Counted from the stretch's first letter, positions 1-9,351 are shown. The stretch is 64,000 nt of DNA from Neobacillus sp. WH10 (GCF_030123405.1 NZ_CP126110.1:3844001-3908000); one strand, 5' to 3'. Made by a program: numbers and translations. Notes: generated from the letters alone by a model not told the origin.

Positions 1-420
1 ATAATAGGCAGTTATAGACTCCGAGACCATTTCTAAGGCCTTCTCCATCATTTTTGGTATATCAATGATTTCTTTAAAATGCTCTTCATTACCGATATGC
101 AATGCTGATTTTGCAATATTTACTGCGATATCTGCCAACCGTTCCACTTCAGATGAAACTTTTAATGCTACACTAATTTTTCTTAGATCGGTTGCTACAG
201 GTGATTCCCTTGCAATTAATAATAATGCCTTATTGTTAATTTCATAATCTAAATCATCGATTTCATTATCTCCGTTAATTACCTTCTTCGCCTTGTACAT
301 GTCTTGATTTAACAGAGCCAACATCGCTTCTTTGATTGCTAATTCCGATTTATGGGCCATATTTAAAAGCATTTCTTTTAACTCTTTTAAATTATTATCA
401 AAATTTGCTCTTGTACTCAT
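1..420 (-). CDS. phoU: Phosphate transport system regulator PhoU (C-terminus cut by window edge)
   Basis: Reads from the ATG at 418-420 leftward off the window; about 140 N-terminal residues are present. The sequence (MSTRANFDNNLKELKEMLL, later EVERLADIAVNIAKSA) has the all-alpha PhoU pattern with the conserved E-x-x-R-x-x-D-x-x-x-N metal-cluster motif. PhoU proteins sit at the membrane with PstB and damp phosphate uptake and Pho two-component signalling. It starts 13 bp after the second pstB stop, with GAGGTGG as ribosome site, so it is the last visible gene of the pst operon. B. subtilis has no phoU here, so this layout is closer to other Firmicutes. Confidence 0.9.
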   Translation of the reverse strand, partial: MSTRANFDNNLKELKEMLLNMAHKSELAIKEAMLALLNQDMYKAKKVINGDNEIDDLDYEINNKALLLIARESPVATDLRKISVALKVSSEVERLADIAVNIAKSALHIGNEEHFKEIIDIPKMMEKALEMVSESITAYY

Positions 421-433
421 TTATGCCACCTCT

Positions 434-1207
434 TCATCCGAATCTTCCAGTAATATAACCTTCAGTACGTGAATCTTTTGGATTTGAAAATATAGTAGAT
501 GTTGAATCTAGTTCGATTAATTCACCCATTAAAAAGAAGGCAGTCTTATCAGACACGCGTGATGCTTGCTGCATGTTATGGGTTACAATAACAATTGTAT
601 ATTTATCTTTTAATTCTAAAATCAATTCTTCTATTTTTAAGGTTGAAATAGGGTCCAACGCAGAAGTCGGTTCATCCATTAATAAAACATCCGGTTTTGT
701 CGCTAAAGCTCTAGCGATACATAACCTTTGCTGTTGTCCTCCAGATAATCCAAGTGCAGGGGCAGTCAAACGATCCTTTACTTCCTCCCATAAAGCCACG
801 TCCATTAGTGATTTGATCACAATCTCATCAAGATGCTTCTTTTTTTTGATTCCATGAACTCTCGGGCCATAAGCGACATTATCATAAATAGATTGTGGAA
901 AAGGATTTCCCTTCTGAAAAACCATGCCAACATGTTTGCGAAGTTCGACAAGATCGATTTTCTCGTCTAATATATTTTTTCCGTTAAAGCTAATTTCTCC
1001 GGTCATTTTAATATTTGGAACCATATTGATCATCAAATTTAGCGTTTTAATAAAAGTGGATTTTCCGCACCCTGACGGTCCAATAATCGCCGTAACCTCT
1101 TTACTGTTAATTGGAAAGTTGACGTCCTTTAATGCATGATGGTCCCCATACCATAAATTTAACTTATTTATATCAAATACTTGTCTGGTCAATGTTAAAG
1201 CTGTCAT
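434..1207 (-). CDS. pstB: Phosphate ABC transporter ATP-binding protein PstB (second copy)
   Basis: 257-aa ABC ATPase that powers phosphate import through PstC-PstA. Walker A is GPSGCGKST near residue 43, the signature is LSGGQQQR, Walker B is VLLMDEPTSALDP, and the switch histidine is in VTHNM; all are intact. The C-terminus TEGYITGRFG is typical of PstB. It is the downstream member of a tandem pair, as in B. subtilis pstBA-pstBB, 12 bp after the first copy and before phoU. The ribosome site is AGGGGGG. The two copies are clearly diverged, so this is an old duplication. Confidence 0.95.
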   Translation of the reverse strand: MTALTLTRQVFDINKLNLWYGDHHALKDVNFPINSKEVTAIIGPSGCGKSTFIKTLNLMINMVPNIKMTGEISFNGKNILDEKIDLVELRKHVGMVFQKGNPFPQSIYDNVAYGPRVHGIKKKKHLDEIVIKSLMDVALWEEVKDRLTAPALGLSGGQQQRLCIARALATKPDVLLMDEPTSALDPISTLKIEELILELKDKYTIVIVTHNMQQASRVSDKTAFFLMGELIELDSTSTIFSNPKDSRTEGYITGRFG

Positions 1208-1219
1208 ACTATTCCCCCC

Positions 1220-2041
1220 TTATCCAAACCTTCCAGAGATATATTCTTCCGTCTTCTTGACGGAAGGATTGGTGAAGATTTTTTCAGTCGCATCGTATTC
1301 AATTAAATCACCGCTTAAAAAGAAGGCTGTTTTATCAGATATACGGGAAGCCTGTTGCATATTATGAGTTACGATTATGATTGAATAATCCTTTTTCAAT
1401 TCAACAATCAGCTCTTCAACCTTTGCATTGGAAATAGGGTCCAATGCTGAAGATGGTTCATCAAGGAGCATCACAGTAGGTTTCATCGCAATCGTTCTAG
1501 CAATGCAAAGACGCTGCTGCTGTCCTCCTGATAGTGAGAGTGCGGATTTATGAATCCTGTCTTTTACTTCATCCCACAATGCTGCTTTTTGCAGGCTCTC
1601 TTCTACCATTTGATCAAGTTTACTTTTATTTTTAATACCTGCAAATTTTAGTGCATGGGTAATATTTTCATATATTGATTTCGGAAAAGGATTTGGCTTT
1701 TGAAATACCATGCCAATTTCTTTTCGTAATGCCACCACATTTATTTGTTCAGACAAGATATTAAGGTCCTCATAAATGATTTCTCCTTGTGCCCTTGCAC
1801 CGGGAATCAGGTCATTCATCCGGTTAATACTTCTTAAAAACGTAGACTTTCCACAGCCCGAAGGTCCAATCAGAGCTGTTACTGAATTCTTTCCTATATC
1901 CATAGAAATTCCATTAACTGCTCGTTTTTCCCCATAGAATATTTCTAAATTATTTACTTTTAATATATTTTCCATTTGCAACTGGACGGTTGATTGTATA
2001 GTTTGTTCTGTCGTATCTTTTTCCATTAAAGTAGTGACCAT
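1220..2041 (-). CDS. pstB: Phosphate ABC transporter ATP-binding protein PstB (first copy)
   Basis: 273-aa ATPase subunit of the PstSCAB high-affinity phosphate importer. Walker A (GPSGCGKSTF), signature (LSGGQQQRL), Walker B (VMLLDEPSSALDP) and the H-switch (VTHNMQQAS) are all visible. The first 25 residues or so extend beyond the usual PstB start; an internal Met in the run LQMENILKV could also initiate. I keep the upstream ATG because AGGTGAG lies at good spacing. It corresponds to B. subtilis pstBA and follows pstA by 17 bp. Confidence 0.95.
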   Translation of the reverse strand: MVTTLMEKDTTEQTIQSTVQLQMENILKVNNLEIFYGEKRAVNGISMDIGKNSVTALIGPSGCGKSTFLRSINRMNDLIPGARAQGEIIYEDLNILSEQINVVALRKEIGMVFQKPNPFPKSIYENITHALKFAGIKNKSKLDQMVEESLQKAALWDEVKDRIHKSALSLSGGQQQRLCIARTIAMKPTVMLLDEPSSALDPISNAKVEELIVELKKDYSIIIVTHNMQQASRISDKTAFFLSGDLIEYDATEKIFTNPSVKKTEEYISGRFG

Positions 2042-2058
2042 CCGTTCTCACCTGCCCT

Positions 2059-2946
2059 TTATTTAGTTGCAGTAATTTTTTTATGAATCAAGCTGCCAAT
2101 CCATCTAGCTAATAAGTTAAATAGTAAAACCGATATTACTAACACGGCTGCCGAACCACTCGATATTTCCTCAACATCAGGAATTAGCCCCTGTGTATTA
2201 ACTGACCAAATGTGTACTGCAAGCGTTTCGGCAGGGCGAAAAATATTCAGTGGCGATTGATCAGAAAATGGGTTCCAATTTGTATAATCGAGTCTCGGTG
2301 TTGAAAGACCAGCTGTAAATAATAGTGCAGCAGCTTCACCGAATACCCTTCCCGCTGCCAGGATTACACCTGTTAAGATTGATGGGAATGCCGTTGGTAA
2401 AATAACGGTTTTAATTGTATGCCACTTGGTAATTCCTAAGGCAAGACTTGCCTCCTTTAAATCACGAGGCACTGAACGAATTGCGTCTTCACCTACCCGT
2501 ACAATAGAAGGTAGGTTTATAATAGTTAGCGCTAAGGCACCACCTAAAATGCTGTACCCCCACCCTGTTAAGTTAACGAACATCAATAATCCGAACATAC
2601 CAATAACAATCGATGGTAGAGAGGCAAGAACCTCAATACAGGAACGAATAATATCGGTGATCTTACCAGGCTTAGCATATTCGGCCATATAAATGGCGCC
2701 GCCTAAACCAAGTGGAATAGCAATCAACATTGTAATAAAAAGAACATAGAAAGAATTAAATAGTTGATCTCGAATCCCCCCGCCAGCTCTTACGTTACTA
2801 GAAGGAGTGGTTAAGAAATCAAAAGACACATGTTTAAGTCCATTCACTAAGATAAACGAGAATAATCCAACAAGAATAGAAATAATTATTATAGCAATGG
2901 CAATAAACACACCAGTGGCTATTCTGTCAGCTGTTTTGCTTTTCAT
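2059..2946 (-). CDS. pstA: Phosphate ABC transporter permease PstA
   Basis: 295-aa integral membrane permease with about six hydrophobic segments, the first near residues 12-36. The ABC-permease EAA loop is visible as EASLALGITKWHTIKTVILPTAFPSILTG near residues 165-193; it docks with PstB. The start ATG overlaps the pstC stop (TAATG), indicating translational coupling, and a GGAGG site lies just upstream. It forms the channel together with PstC. Confidence 0.95.
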   Translation of the reverse strand: MKSKTADRIATGVFIAIAIIIISILVGLFSFILVNGLKHVSFDFLTTPSSNVRAGGGIRDQLFNSFYVLFITMLIAIPLGLGGAIYMAEYAKPGKITDIIRSCIEVLASLPSIVIGMFGLLMFVNLTGWGYSILGGALALTIINLPSIVRVGEDAIRSVPRDLKEASLALGITKWHTIKTVILPTAFPSILTGVILAAGRVFGEAAALLFTAGLSTPRLDYTNWNPFSDQSPLNIFRPAETLAVHIWSVNTQGLIPDVEEISSGSAAVLVISVLLFNLLARWIGSLIHKKITATK

Positions 2947-3866
2947 TACATCTTCCTCCTTGATGAGAGATAACGAATCAGGAGAATAAACACAAAAGAC
3001 ATCACTAATAAAATTAAGCCCATGGACCAGAGTGTATTATTTTCTACACTTCCATATGTGGTATGACCCATGTTTAACGTGATAATTGTCGTTAAAGTTG
3101 CCGAAGCATCTAAAAGATTTGAAGGTAAATCCCTCACGTTTCCGATTACCATCTGTACGGCTAAAGCCTCTCCAAATGCACGTGCCATACCGAGAACGAC
3201 CGCCGTAAGTAACGAAGGAAGTGCTGCAGGGATAAGCACCTTTCGAATGGTTTGCCAGCGTGTTGCACCAAGAGCGTAAGAACCTTCCCTTAAATTCTTT
3301 GGTAAAGAGCTCATCGCATCAGTTGCTATAGTGGTGATAGTTGGTAATATCATAATAGATAGGACAATGACACCTGAAAGTAAACTAAAACCAAGTCCAC
3401 CAACATGTTCCCTTATAAATGGCACTAATACTGTAAGCCCGATGAATCCATAAACAACAGAAGGAATTCCAACTAATAGCTCAATGACTGGTTGTAATAT
3501 TTTTCTTCCCCAGGAAGGTGCAATCTCTGTCATGAATATCGCGCCGCCAATACCTAATGGAGCTGCAACAATTGCTGAAAGAAATGTTACAGCAAATGAG
3601 CCGAAAATAAATGGGAAAGCACCATATTCCGGATTGGCCTTATTTGTAGGATTCCATTGTGTACTGGTTAAGAACTCAATAAGACTGACACCATTTTTAA
3701 TAAATGATTGTAAACCCTTTGTGCCTAGAAATATGGTAATGGATATGGTTGCGGATATCATGATCACGGCACATATCGTTACAAGAATCTTTCCTCGTAA
3801 TTCCCCGTCCTTCCATTTTTTTTCGGATTTTAACAATCTTTCCTTTGCCGGAATTATCTTTTCCAT
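2946..3866 (-). CDS. pstC: Phosphate ABC transporter permease PstC
   Basis: 306-aa membrane permease, partner of PstA. After a charged cytoplasmic N-terminus there is a transmembrane helix (residues 27-50), then the periplasmic-side loop ending WNPTNKANPEYGAFPFIFG, which is characteristic of PstC, then the five-helix permease core. The EAA loop reads EGSYALGATRWQTIRKVLIPAALPSLL. It is separated from pstS by about 80 bp that hold a strong hairpin (3900-3928). Confidence 0.95.
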   Translation of the reverse strand: MEKIIPAKERLLKSEKKWKDGELRGKILVTICAVIMISATISITIFLGTKGLQSFIKNGVSLIEFLTSTQWNPTNKANPEYGAFPFIFGSFAVTFLSAIVAAPLGIGGAIFMTEIAPSWGRKILQPVIELLVGIPSVVYGFIGLTVLVPFIREHVGGLGFSLLSGVIVLSIMILPTITTIATDAMSSLPKNLREGSYALGATRWQTIRKVLIPAALPSLLTAVVLGMARAFGEALAVQMVIGNVRDLPSNLLDASATLTTIITLNMGHTTYGSVENNTLWSMGLILLVMSFVFILLIRYLSSRRKM

Positions 3867-3899
3867 AATTCACCAAACACTCCTAAAAATACGTCATAA

Positions 3900-3928
3900 C
3901 GGGGTAAATGCCTAACGCATTTACCCCG
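3900..3928 (-). terminator. Hairpin between pstS and pstC
   Basis: A 12-bp perfect stem (CGGGGTAAATGC / GCATTTACCCCG) with a 5-nt loop lies in the pstS-pstC gap. No good T-run follows it on the minus strand, so I infer a partial terminator or 3' mRNA-stabilising stem. Such a stem would let the binding protein be made in excess over the membrane subunits, as is common in binding-protein transporter operons. Confidence 0.7.
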
Positions 3929-3948
3929 GTTTATTCATTTAAATCATT

Positions 3949-4872
3949 TTATAAATTCTTTTGATTTCCTTTTGCATCACGTTCTACTTTCATTTTTGTA
4001 ACAGGAAGATATCCTTGTTCTTTTAATAAAGTATTTTGGATATCATCTGACATTAAATAGTCTAGGAAAGCTTTTGCTAAACCGTCAGCTTCACCTTTAG
4101 TATAAGAATGTTGGTACGCCCAAACCGGGAATTTACCGGATTGTACATTTTCTGCAGTTGGTTCGATACCATCAATTGAAAGTGGTGTTACAGAATCATC
4201 AGTGAAGTATGAGAAGGCAAGGTAACCAATTGCACCTTCTGTTTCGTTGATAATTTTCTTAACTGTGTTAGAAGAATCTTCAGTAATTCCTTCAGCTGGT
4301 GTTGCACCGTCTAGAGCAAATTTATTGAAAATAGCTCGTGTTCCTGAAGAATCAGGACGGTTTACAAGAACGATCTTTTGGTCTTTTCCGCCAAGTTCTT
4401 TCCAGTTAGTAATTTTTCCTGTGAATACTTTAATTAAATCTTCTTTTTTAATATCTTTAATACCAACTTTAGGGTTAACAGCAGCAGTCATTCCTACAAC
4501 CGCTACTTTATGGTCAACTAACTGATCAGCTGGGATACCTTCTTTTTCTTCAGCAAATACATCCGAGTTACCAATTTGAACAGATCCTTCAGCAACTTGT
4601 GATAAGCCTGTACCAGATCCGCCAGCATTTACTTGTATATCAACGTTTGGATTTTCATTCATAAATTCTTCAGCTGCAGCTGCGACTAATGGCTGCATTG
4701 CGGATGAACCAGAAACGCTTAATGAGCCAGAAAGTTCTTTCTTTTCTTCAGTTTTTGATGTTTTGTCTGTTCCTTCCGTCTTATCTGTAGAAGCTCCGCC
4801 TCCACAAGCAGCAGTGAATACCATTAACGCTGCAAATAGTGTAAGTAGGCTAAATTTTTTCAAACTTTTCAT
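3949..4872 (-). CDS. pstS: Phosphate-binding lipoprotein PstS
   Basis: 307-aa extracytoplasmic phosphate receptor. It has a lipoprotein signal peptide (KKFSLLTLFAALMVFTAAC) with lipidated Cys23, then a Thr/Lys/Glu-rich linker, then the PBP-like_2 domain with the phosphate-contact stretches SGSSAMQPL, NAGGSGTGLSQV and RPDSSGTRAIF. It is the first gene of the pst operon, directly behind the PhoP-box promoter at 4932-5007. Expression is expected to rise strongly under phosphate starvation. Confidence 0.97.
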   Translation of the reverse strand: MKSLKKFSLLTLFAALMVFTAACGGGASTDKTEGTDKTSKTEEKKELSGSLSVSGSSAMQPLVAAAAEEFMNENPNVDIQVNAGGSGTGLSQVAEGSVQIGNSDVFAEEKEGIPADQLVDHKVAVVGMTAAVNPKVGIKDIKKEDLIKVFTGKITNWKELGGKDQKIVLVNRPDSSGTRAIFNKFALDGATPAEGITEDSSNTVKKIINETEGAIGYLAFSYFTDDSVTPLSIDGIEPTAENVQSGKFPVWAYQHSYTKGEADGLAKAFLDYLMSDDIQNTLLKEQGYLPVTKMKVERDAKGNQKNL

Positions 4873-4931
4873 TTCCTTTATTCCCCCTAAGGTTTTTGTT
4901 GGTGATGATGTTTGTCTGCCTTACATGTTTA

Positions 4932-5007
4932 AGAATAAGGCATGACTGTAAACTGCGTTTTAATGATTTGTAAAGGTTTTGTAAATATATTATTGTTCTT
5001 TTGTAAA
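4932..5007 (-). promoter_or_regulatory. PhoP-box array and promoter of the pst operon
   Basis: On the minus strand four exact TTTACA hexamers start at 5007, 4985, 4974 and 4952. Their offsets are 22, 11 and 22 bp, exact multiples of 11, and the two skipped positions hold weaker A/T matches (ACAATA, TTAAAA). This is the direct-repeat layout bound by B. subtilis PhoP. A -10-like TATTCT lies at 4937-4932, which places the nearest box at about -22 from the likely start site, as known for Pho promoters. Confidence 0.85.
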
Positions 5008-5095
5008 TTCGATAAATTACTTTTATTGACAAGCTTTTCTAACATTAATTCACAAATCCTCTATAATATGTTGCTCATAAAGAATGTACTGTATG

Positions 5096-5129
5096 TAAAA
5101 AAACCCGTCTCAAACGAGACGGGTTTTTA
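5096..5129 (-). terminator. Rho-independent terminator after pbpA
   Basis: An 8-bp stem CCCGTCTC / GAGACGGG with a 4-nt loop is flanked by A-run and T-run on both sides. It lies just past the pbpA stop and can also act on the plus strand. Confidence 0.9.
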
Positions 5130-5135
5130 AAAATA

Positions 5136-7289
5136 TTATTGCCCAGATTGCTGGCTGTTTTGAGTTGTGTCAATATTATCTGCTTGTTGGATGCTTGTTG
5201 CAGTTCCATCGTTTACCGGACGTGACTTCTTCAAGTCAAAATAGGCATCCAATACTCTCTTGCCAATTGTCATATTAATACTTGGTCCGGTATTTCCTTG
5301 ATATGCCCATGGTACAAGTACGGCCATTGCCACTTCCGGATTTTCATACGGCGCAAAGCTGACAAGACTTAGGTTCATAACATCTGCGTTCTTTTGCGAT
5401 TTAACAGGACCGTCATAAAACGCTTGTGCTGTTCCTGTTTTACCAGCTGGGCTATATGAAGCACCTTTAAATGTACTAACCCCAGTACCGTCACCAACCT
5501 GCATAACCATTCGGAAGCCCTCTTGAACACGCTTGATCCATTCATCTTTCATATCTAAATGATTTAGCACTTTCGGTTGGATTTCTTCAACTATCGGACC
5601 TAATTCATTATTTTCCATGATCGGTTCGCGAATTTCCTTGACAAGATGCGGCTGTACACGATTACCACCGTTCGCAATCGTGGACACATACTGTGCGAGT
5701 TGTATTGGTGTATACGTATCATACTGGCCAATCGCAAGGTCAAGAAGTAACCCGGGCTTATTCTCTGATCCTGGAAAGCCACTCATTTCATTTGGCAGGT
5801 CAATCCCAGTCCGGGTACCCAGACCAAATTGACTAAATGATTGCCGCATGGTATTAAATGTCTTTTCAGTGTCTAAAACTAGCGGTCCGTTTGGAACATA
5901 TTTGCCATTTCCCATAGCAATAACAGTTTTCCACATATAAACATTGGATGATACTTGTAATGCTCTAAGATCATTAATGTTTCCAAATGTCTTCCAGGAT
6001 TTTTTAGGTTTTGTTCCTTTGATTAGTAATGGCTCATCAACTAAGTATTCCCCTGGACTAATAGCGCCGGTTTTATAACCAGTTAAAATGGTCGCTCCTT
6101 TGACAGCTGAACCAACGGCATAGGAGGTGGTAATATTTCCACCAGCAAAATCCTTCATCACCGTTTTGCCGTCCTTATCCTTACCAATTTGCTTTCCAGC
6201 AAGTGATATTACTTCACCAGTATGTGGGTCCATTAATACCACAAAAGCACGATCCAAGAGGCCCGTACCTGGCTTTTGCTTAGCACTCCACAATTCCTCT
6301 TCAATAATTTTTTCTACTTGCTGCTGCAGGTCCATGTCGATTGTTAAGACAAGGTCTTTTCCACGCTTTCCCTCCGAAACGACTTCAGTAGATAGGATTT
6401 TTCCTGACTTATCCGTTACATTTTTTACTTTTGCTTTTTGACCATGGAGGACATCTTCGTATTGAAGCTCGAGATAACTTTTTCCAACGCGGTCATTTCG
6501 GCTGTAACCGCGTGCAAGATATTCATCGAGCTGTTCCTTAGGTATACCAGCCTCAGATGTAGTTACATCACCTAAAATAGATTTTAAGGTATCCCCAAAT
6601 ACATACATTCGTTCCCAGTCCGTAGTGGTATCAACTCCTGGGAGATTCTCTAAATTTTCACTGACCACTGCAAATTCTTCCGGAGTTACATCTTTATTTT
6701 TGACTATTTGTGGTGTTAATGCATAGCCGCTATTAAATTCCCTATAGATAGCAAGCGTTTCAAGTTCTTCGCCTTGAATACTTGCAACTTCTTCATCTGT
6801 AACTCGGTCAAGCTGCAGTTTATAAATCTGCTCATCATCTAATTTTTTTTGCTCATAAAGATCCCATTCTTTTTTAGTGATTTTTTCTTTAGCTTCTTTA
6901 GGGTGTTTAATGATCCAAAAATCCTTTTTATCTCGAACAGGAACTTTTGAGGTATCTTTGTATATTAGTTTTGCTAAAATTTCTGCTGTTTCGAGCATTT
7001 CCTTTTGATTGGTATTTTGGTCTTTAGTGTAAGTAATTGCATTTAACGGGGTATTATCCACAATGGTTTTTCCATTACGGTCATACATTTTTCCCCTTGG
7101 CACGGGGTTATTTACGGTAATATCCTCCGTCCGTTCAATTTCACGTTTAAAATCATCACCAAAAACAATTTGTAATTCGCCAAGGCGAAGAATCAGAATG
7201 GAAAAAAGCACAAATACAACAAAGAATACCATGTTCAAACGAAACGTGACATGTGTCTTCTTCTTTTTCTTTTTATTTTTCAAGTTCAA
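5136..7289 (-). CDS. pbpA: Class B penicillin-binding protein (PbpA/PBP2-like)
   Basis: 717-aa membrane-anchored transpeptidase for peptidoglycan cross-linking in cell elongation. It has a basic N-terminus, one transmembrane anchor (residues 18-41), a PBP dimer domain with RGKMYDRNGK, and a C-terminal transpeptidase domain with SxxK (SAVK in YAVGSAVKGA), SxN (SSN in QVSSNVYMW) and KTG (GKTGTAQAF). Length matches B. subtilis PbpA, which also sits beside pstS. The start is TTG behind AGGAAG; an ATG further in (Met20) would cut the basic anchor. Residues lost: none seen. Confidence 0.93.
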   Translation of the reverse strand: MNLKNKKKKKKTHVTFRLNMVFFVVFVLFSILILRLGELQIVFGDDFKREIERTEDITVNNPVPRGKMYDRNGKTIVDNTPLNAITYTKDQNTNQKEMLETAEILAKLIYKDTSKVPVRDKKDFWIIKHPKEAKEKITKKEWDLYEQKKLDDEQIYKLQLDRVTDEEVASIQGEELETLAIYREFNSGYALTPQIVKNKDVTPEEFAVVSENLENLPGVDTTTDWERMYVFGDTLKSILGDVTTSEAGIPKEQLDEYLARGYSRNDRVGKSYLELQYEDVLHGQKAKVKNVTDKSGKILSTEVVSEGKRGKDLVLTIDMDLQQQVEKIIEEELWSAKQKPGTGLLDRAFVVLMDPHTGEVISLAGKQIGKDKDGKTVMKDFAGGNITTSYAVGSAVKGATILTGYKTGAISPGEYLVDEPLLIKGTKPKKSWKTFGNINDLRALQVSSNVYMWKTVIAMGNGKYVPNGPLVLDTEKTFNTMRQSFSQFGLGTRTGIDLPNEMSGFPGSENKPGLLLDLAIGQYDTYTPIQLAQYVSTIANGGNRVQPHLVKEIREPIMENNELGPIVEEIQPKVLNHLDMKDEWIKRVQEGFRMVMQVGDGTGVSTFKGASYSPAGKTGTAQAFYDGPVKSQKNADVMNLSLVSFAPYENPEVAMAVLVPWAYQGNTGPSINMTIGKRVLDAYFDLKKSRPVNDGTATSIQQADNIDTTQNSQQSGQ

Positions 7290-7380
7290 AATACACTTCC
7301 TTTTTTCAAAACATAAAATAACTTTCTTTATTTTATAAGATAATGTCCCATTTATCTATGAATAACCCTTACCAATTTTA

Positions 7381-7417
7381 AAAATGCGATGAGTAACTAG
7401 CAAACTCATCGCATTTT
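7381..7417 (-). terminator. Terminator overlapping the yqgE stop
   Basis: A 13-bp perfect stem (AAAATGCGATGAG / CTCATCGCATTTT) with a long T-tract overlaps the last codons of yqgE. Symmetric A/T flanks could let it work in both directions. Confidence 0.85.
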
Positions 7418-8632
7418 CACTTCTGGTATTTGTACCCGTTTTATAAAAAAATAAATTAAGGAATGACCAGCACCTAAAAACAATAGTAAGATTGGAATAC
7501 TTTGCGCCTCATTAAACCAGGTTACCGCAGCGAGGAAGGCAAGGATGGATACGATGCGCCCGATATTTAAAAATATTTCACGGACCACTATATACTCAAT
7601 TCTCATTTCTGCCGCTTTCCATCCGCTTCCAATAACATCATATGTAGTTGACATATATGGGACGAGTAAAAGTGGATAGCCTATTGCAATCATCCCTGCA
7701 TAAATTAACAATTTAACATAATTGACATCCCATACAACCAACAGGACAGCAGCATAAAGTATGATTCCGCCAATAAGGATGGCTTTTTTTCGAAAGCTTT
7801 TTTTAATCATCCGTGAAGCAAAGTAATAAGCAATAAAGGATATTCCCGAATTAATGAGTCCAAATGTTCCAAGAGCCATTTCACTACCCGTTGATATATA
7901 CACAAAGACAGAGATAATAAATAAGAACGTCCCTTCTCTAAGTCCCTGGAAAAAGTGGGCATTTGTTATGAGACGCCAATTTTCATTTAGTTTTCTTTCC
8001 TCTAATATTCGTTTAAAGCAATAGTTTCCAGATGCAGGTCTTGGTTTTAATGAAAAACTCATGAATACAGCTAGCGCGAATAAAGCTAATGACAAACCAA
8101 AAACAAACGTGTAGCCGGTGAATTTTTCAAATCGAGTGATGATGATGCCAGCAGCTATCGGTCCAATCATTCCAGCAGCCGAGGTTAAAATCCCCAAAAA
8201 TCCATTAAAAAAATCTCTTGTCTCAGGTTCAGTGATTTCAAAGGTTAGTACATTATAGGCTAGCCAATAAAAACCATAACCTATTCCAAGCAGGCTCCCC
8301 AATAATAGTAAATAGGTGGAAGCCTTTGTACCTGAAATTAATACTGATAAGTAGAAAATCGCTAAAAAGATGACACCAATTCGAAGTACAATCACCCTGT
8401 CGATTTTCTTTGCCCACCGCCCTGCTAAAATGAACGTTAAGGGCTGTAAAACAACAATCGAAAGGTTATAAAGGGCAATATCCGAAAACTTTCCTGTTTG
8501 TTTCCAAAGATAAATATTTACAAATGTATTAGATAAGGAAACGCTTAATGAATATAAGCCGCCAATAACCAGCAAGAGCAACAAGTCTTTTGTTAATTCT
8601 ACTTCACCTAAAATCTTTAATTTTTTTCCCAT
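7406..8632 (-). CDS. yqgE: MFS transporter, YqgE-type
   Basis: 408-aa polytopic membrane protein of the major facilitator superfamily with about 12 hydrophobic helices. The A-loop-like basic motif GRWAKKIDRVIVLRIG lies between helices 2 and 3. The substrate is unknown. Position between pbpA and sodA matches B. subtilis yqgE. ATG follows AAGGGGAG at about 8 nt. It has its own terminator and is probably not cotranscribed with pst. Family assignment is firm; function is not. Confidence 0.85.
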   Translation of the reverse strand: MGKKLKILGEVELTKDLLLLLVIGGLYSLSVSLSNTFVNIYLWKQTGKFSDIALYNLSIVVLQPLTFILAGRWAKKIDRVIVLRIGVIFLAIFYLSVLISGTKASTYLLLLGSLLGIGYGFYWLAYNVLTFEITEPETRDFFNGFLGILTSAAGMIGPIAAGIIITRFEKFTGYTFVFGLSLALFALAVFMSFSLKPRPASGNYCFKRILEERKLNENWRLITNAHFFQGLREGTFLFIISVFVYISTGSEMALGTFGLINSGISFIAYYFASRMIKKSFRKKAILIGGIILYAAVLLVVWDVNYVKLLIYAGMIAIGYPLLLVPYMSTTYDVIGSGWKAAEMRIEYIVVREIFLNIGRIVSILAFLAAVTWFNEAQSIPILLLFLGAGHSLIYFFIKRVQIPEVKMR

Positions 8633-8705
8633 AAAAAAAACTCCCCTTTGTCTTAAGGGTAGTCTTTATCATGGGCGTGGTTCTTATTCAAATTTAAAGC
8701 AAGTG

Positions 8706-8736
8706 AAAAAGACAGCTGTAAGCTGCCTTTTTTCCC
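8706..8736 (-). terminator. sodA terminator
   Basis: Ten-base arms AAAGACAGCT and AGCTGCCTTT (one G-U pair on the minus-strand RNA) with a 3-nt loop and flanking T-run lie immediately after the sodA stop. Confidence 0.85.
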
Positions 8737-8742
8737 ATTCAA

Positions 8743-9351
8743 TTATTTTGCTTCATTGTAACGTTTTGTAACTTCATCCCAGTTTACTACATTCCAGAAT
8801 GCACCGATGTAATCTGGGCGTTTGTTTTGATATTTTAGGTAGTATGCATGCTCCCAAACATCAAGACCAAGGATTGGAGTTTTCCCTTCCATTAATGGAG
8901 AATCTTGGTTTGCAGTGCTGGATAATTCTAATTCACCATTGTTTACAGACAACCATGCCCAGCCAGATCCGAAACGAGTAGTTGCAGCTTTAGTGAACTC
9001 TTCTTTAAAACCTTCGAAGCTGCCAAATTTGCTGTTGATCGCGTCAGCTAATTCACCAGCAGGTGCGCCCCCGCCATTTGGAGAAAGAATTTGCCAAAAT
9101 AAAGAGTGGTTAGCATGTCCGCCGCCATTGTTACGTACTGCAGTACGAGCAGCCTCTGGAACTGCATCCAAATTAGAAATTACTTCTTCCACTGATTTAG
9201 AAAGTAATTCTTCATTACCTGCTAATGCGTTGTTTAAGTTTGTAACATATGTGTTGTGATGTCTTGTGTGATGAATATTCATTGTTTCTTTATCAAAGTG
9301 TGGTTCAAGAGCATCTTCTGCATAAGGTAATTTTGGTAATTCAAATGCCAT
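8743..9351 (-). CDS. sodA: Superoxide dismutase (Mn)
   Basis: 202-aa cytoplasmic SOD converting superoxide to peroxide and oxygen. Metal ligands are visible: His27 in the IHHTRHH run, the second His in GGHANHSLFW, and Asp/His in the signature DVWEHAYYLKYQ. GGGHANHSLFWQIL and the NGG motif favour Mn over Fe. Length is standard. The ATG is preceded by AGGAGG. It is monocistronic, with a promoter at 9446-9474 and the terminator above, and is divergent from the Fnr-like gene at 9732. Confidence 0.97.
   Translation of the reverse strand: MAFELPKLPYAEDALEPHFDKETMNIHHTRHHNTYVTNLNNALAGNEELLSKSVEEVISNLDAVPEAARTAVRNNGGGHANHSLFWQILSPNGGGAPAGELADAINSKFGSFEGFKEEFTKAATTRFGSGWAWLSVNNGELELSSTANQDSPLMEGKTPILGLDVWEHAYYLKYQNKRPDYIGAFWNVVNWDEVTKRYNEAK

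Noticed and set aside
434..2041. Tandem pstB genes as an assembly duplication
   Set aside because: The two proteins differ at many positions and in their N-termini, and B. subtilis has the same pair, so both are real.
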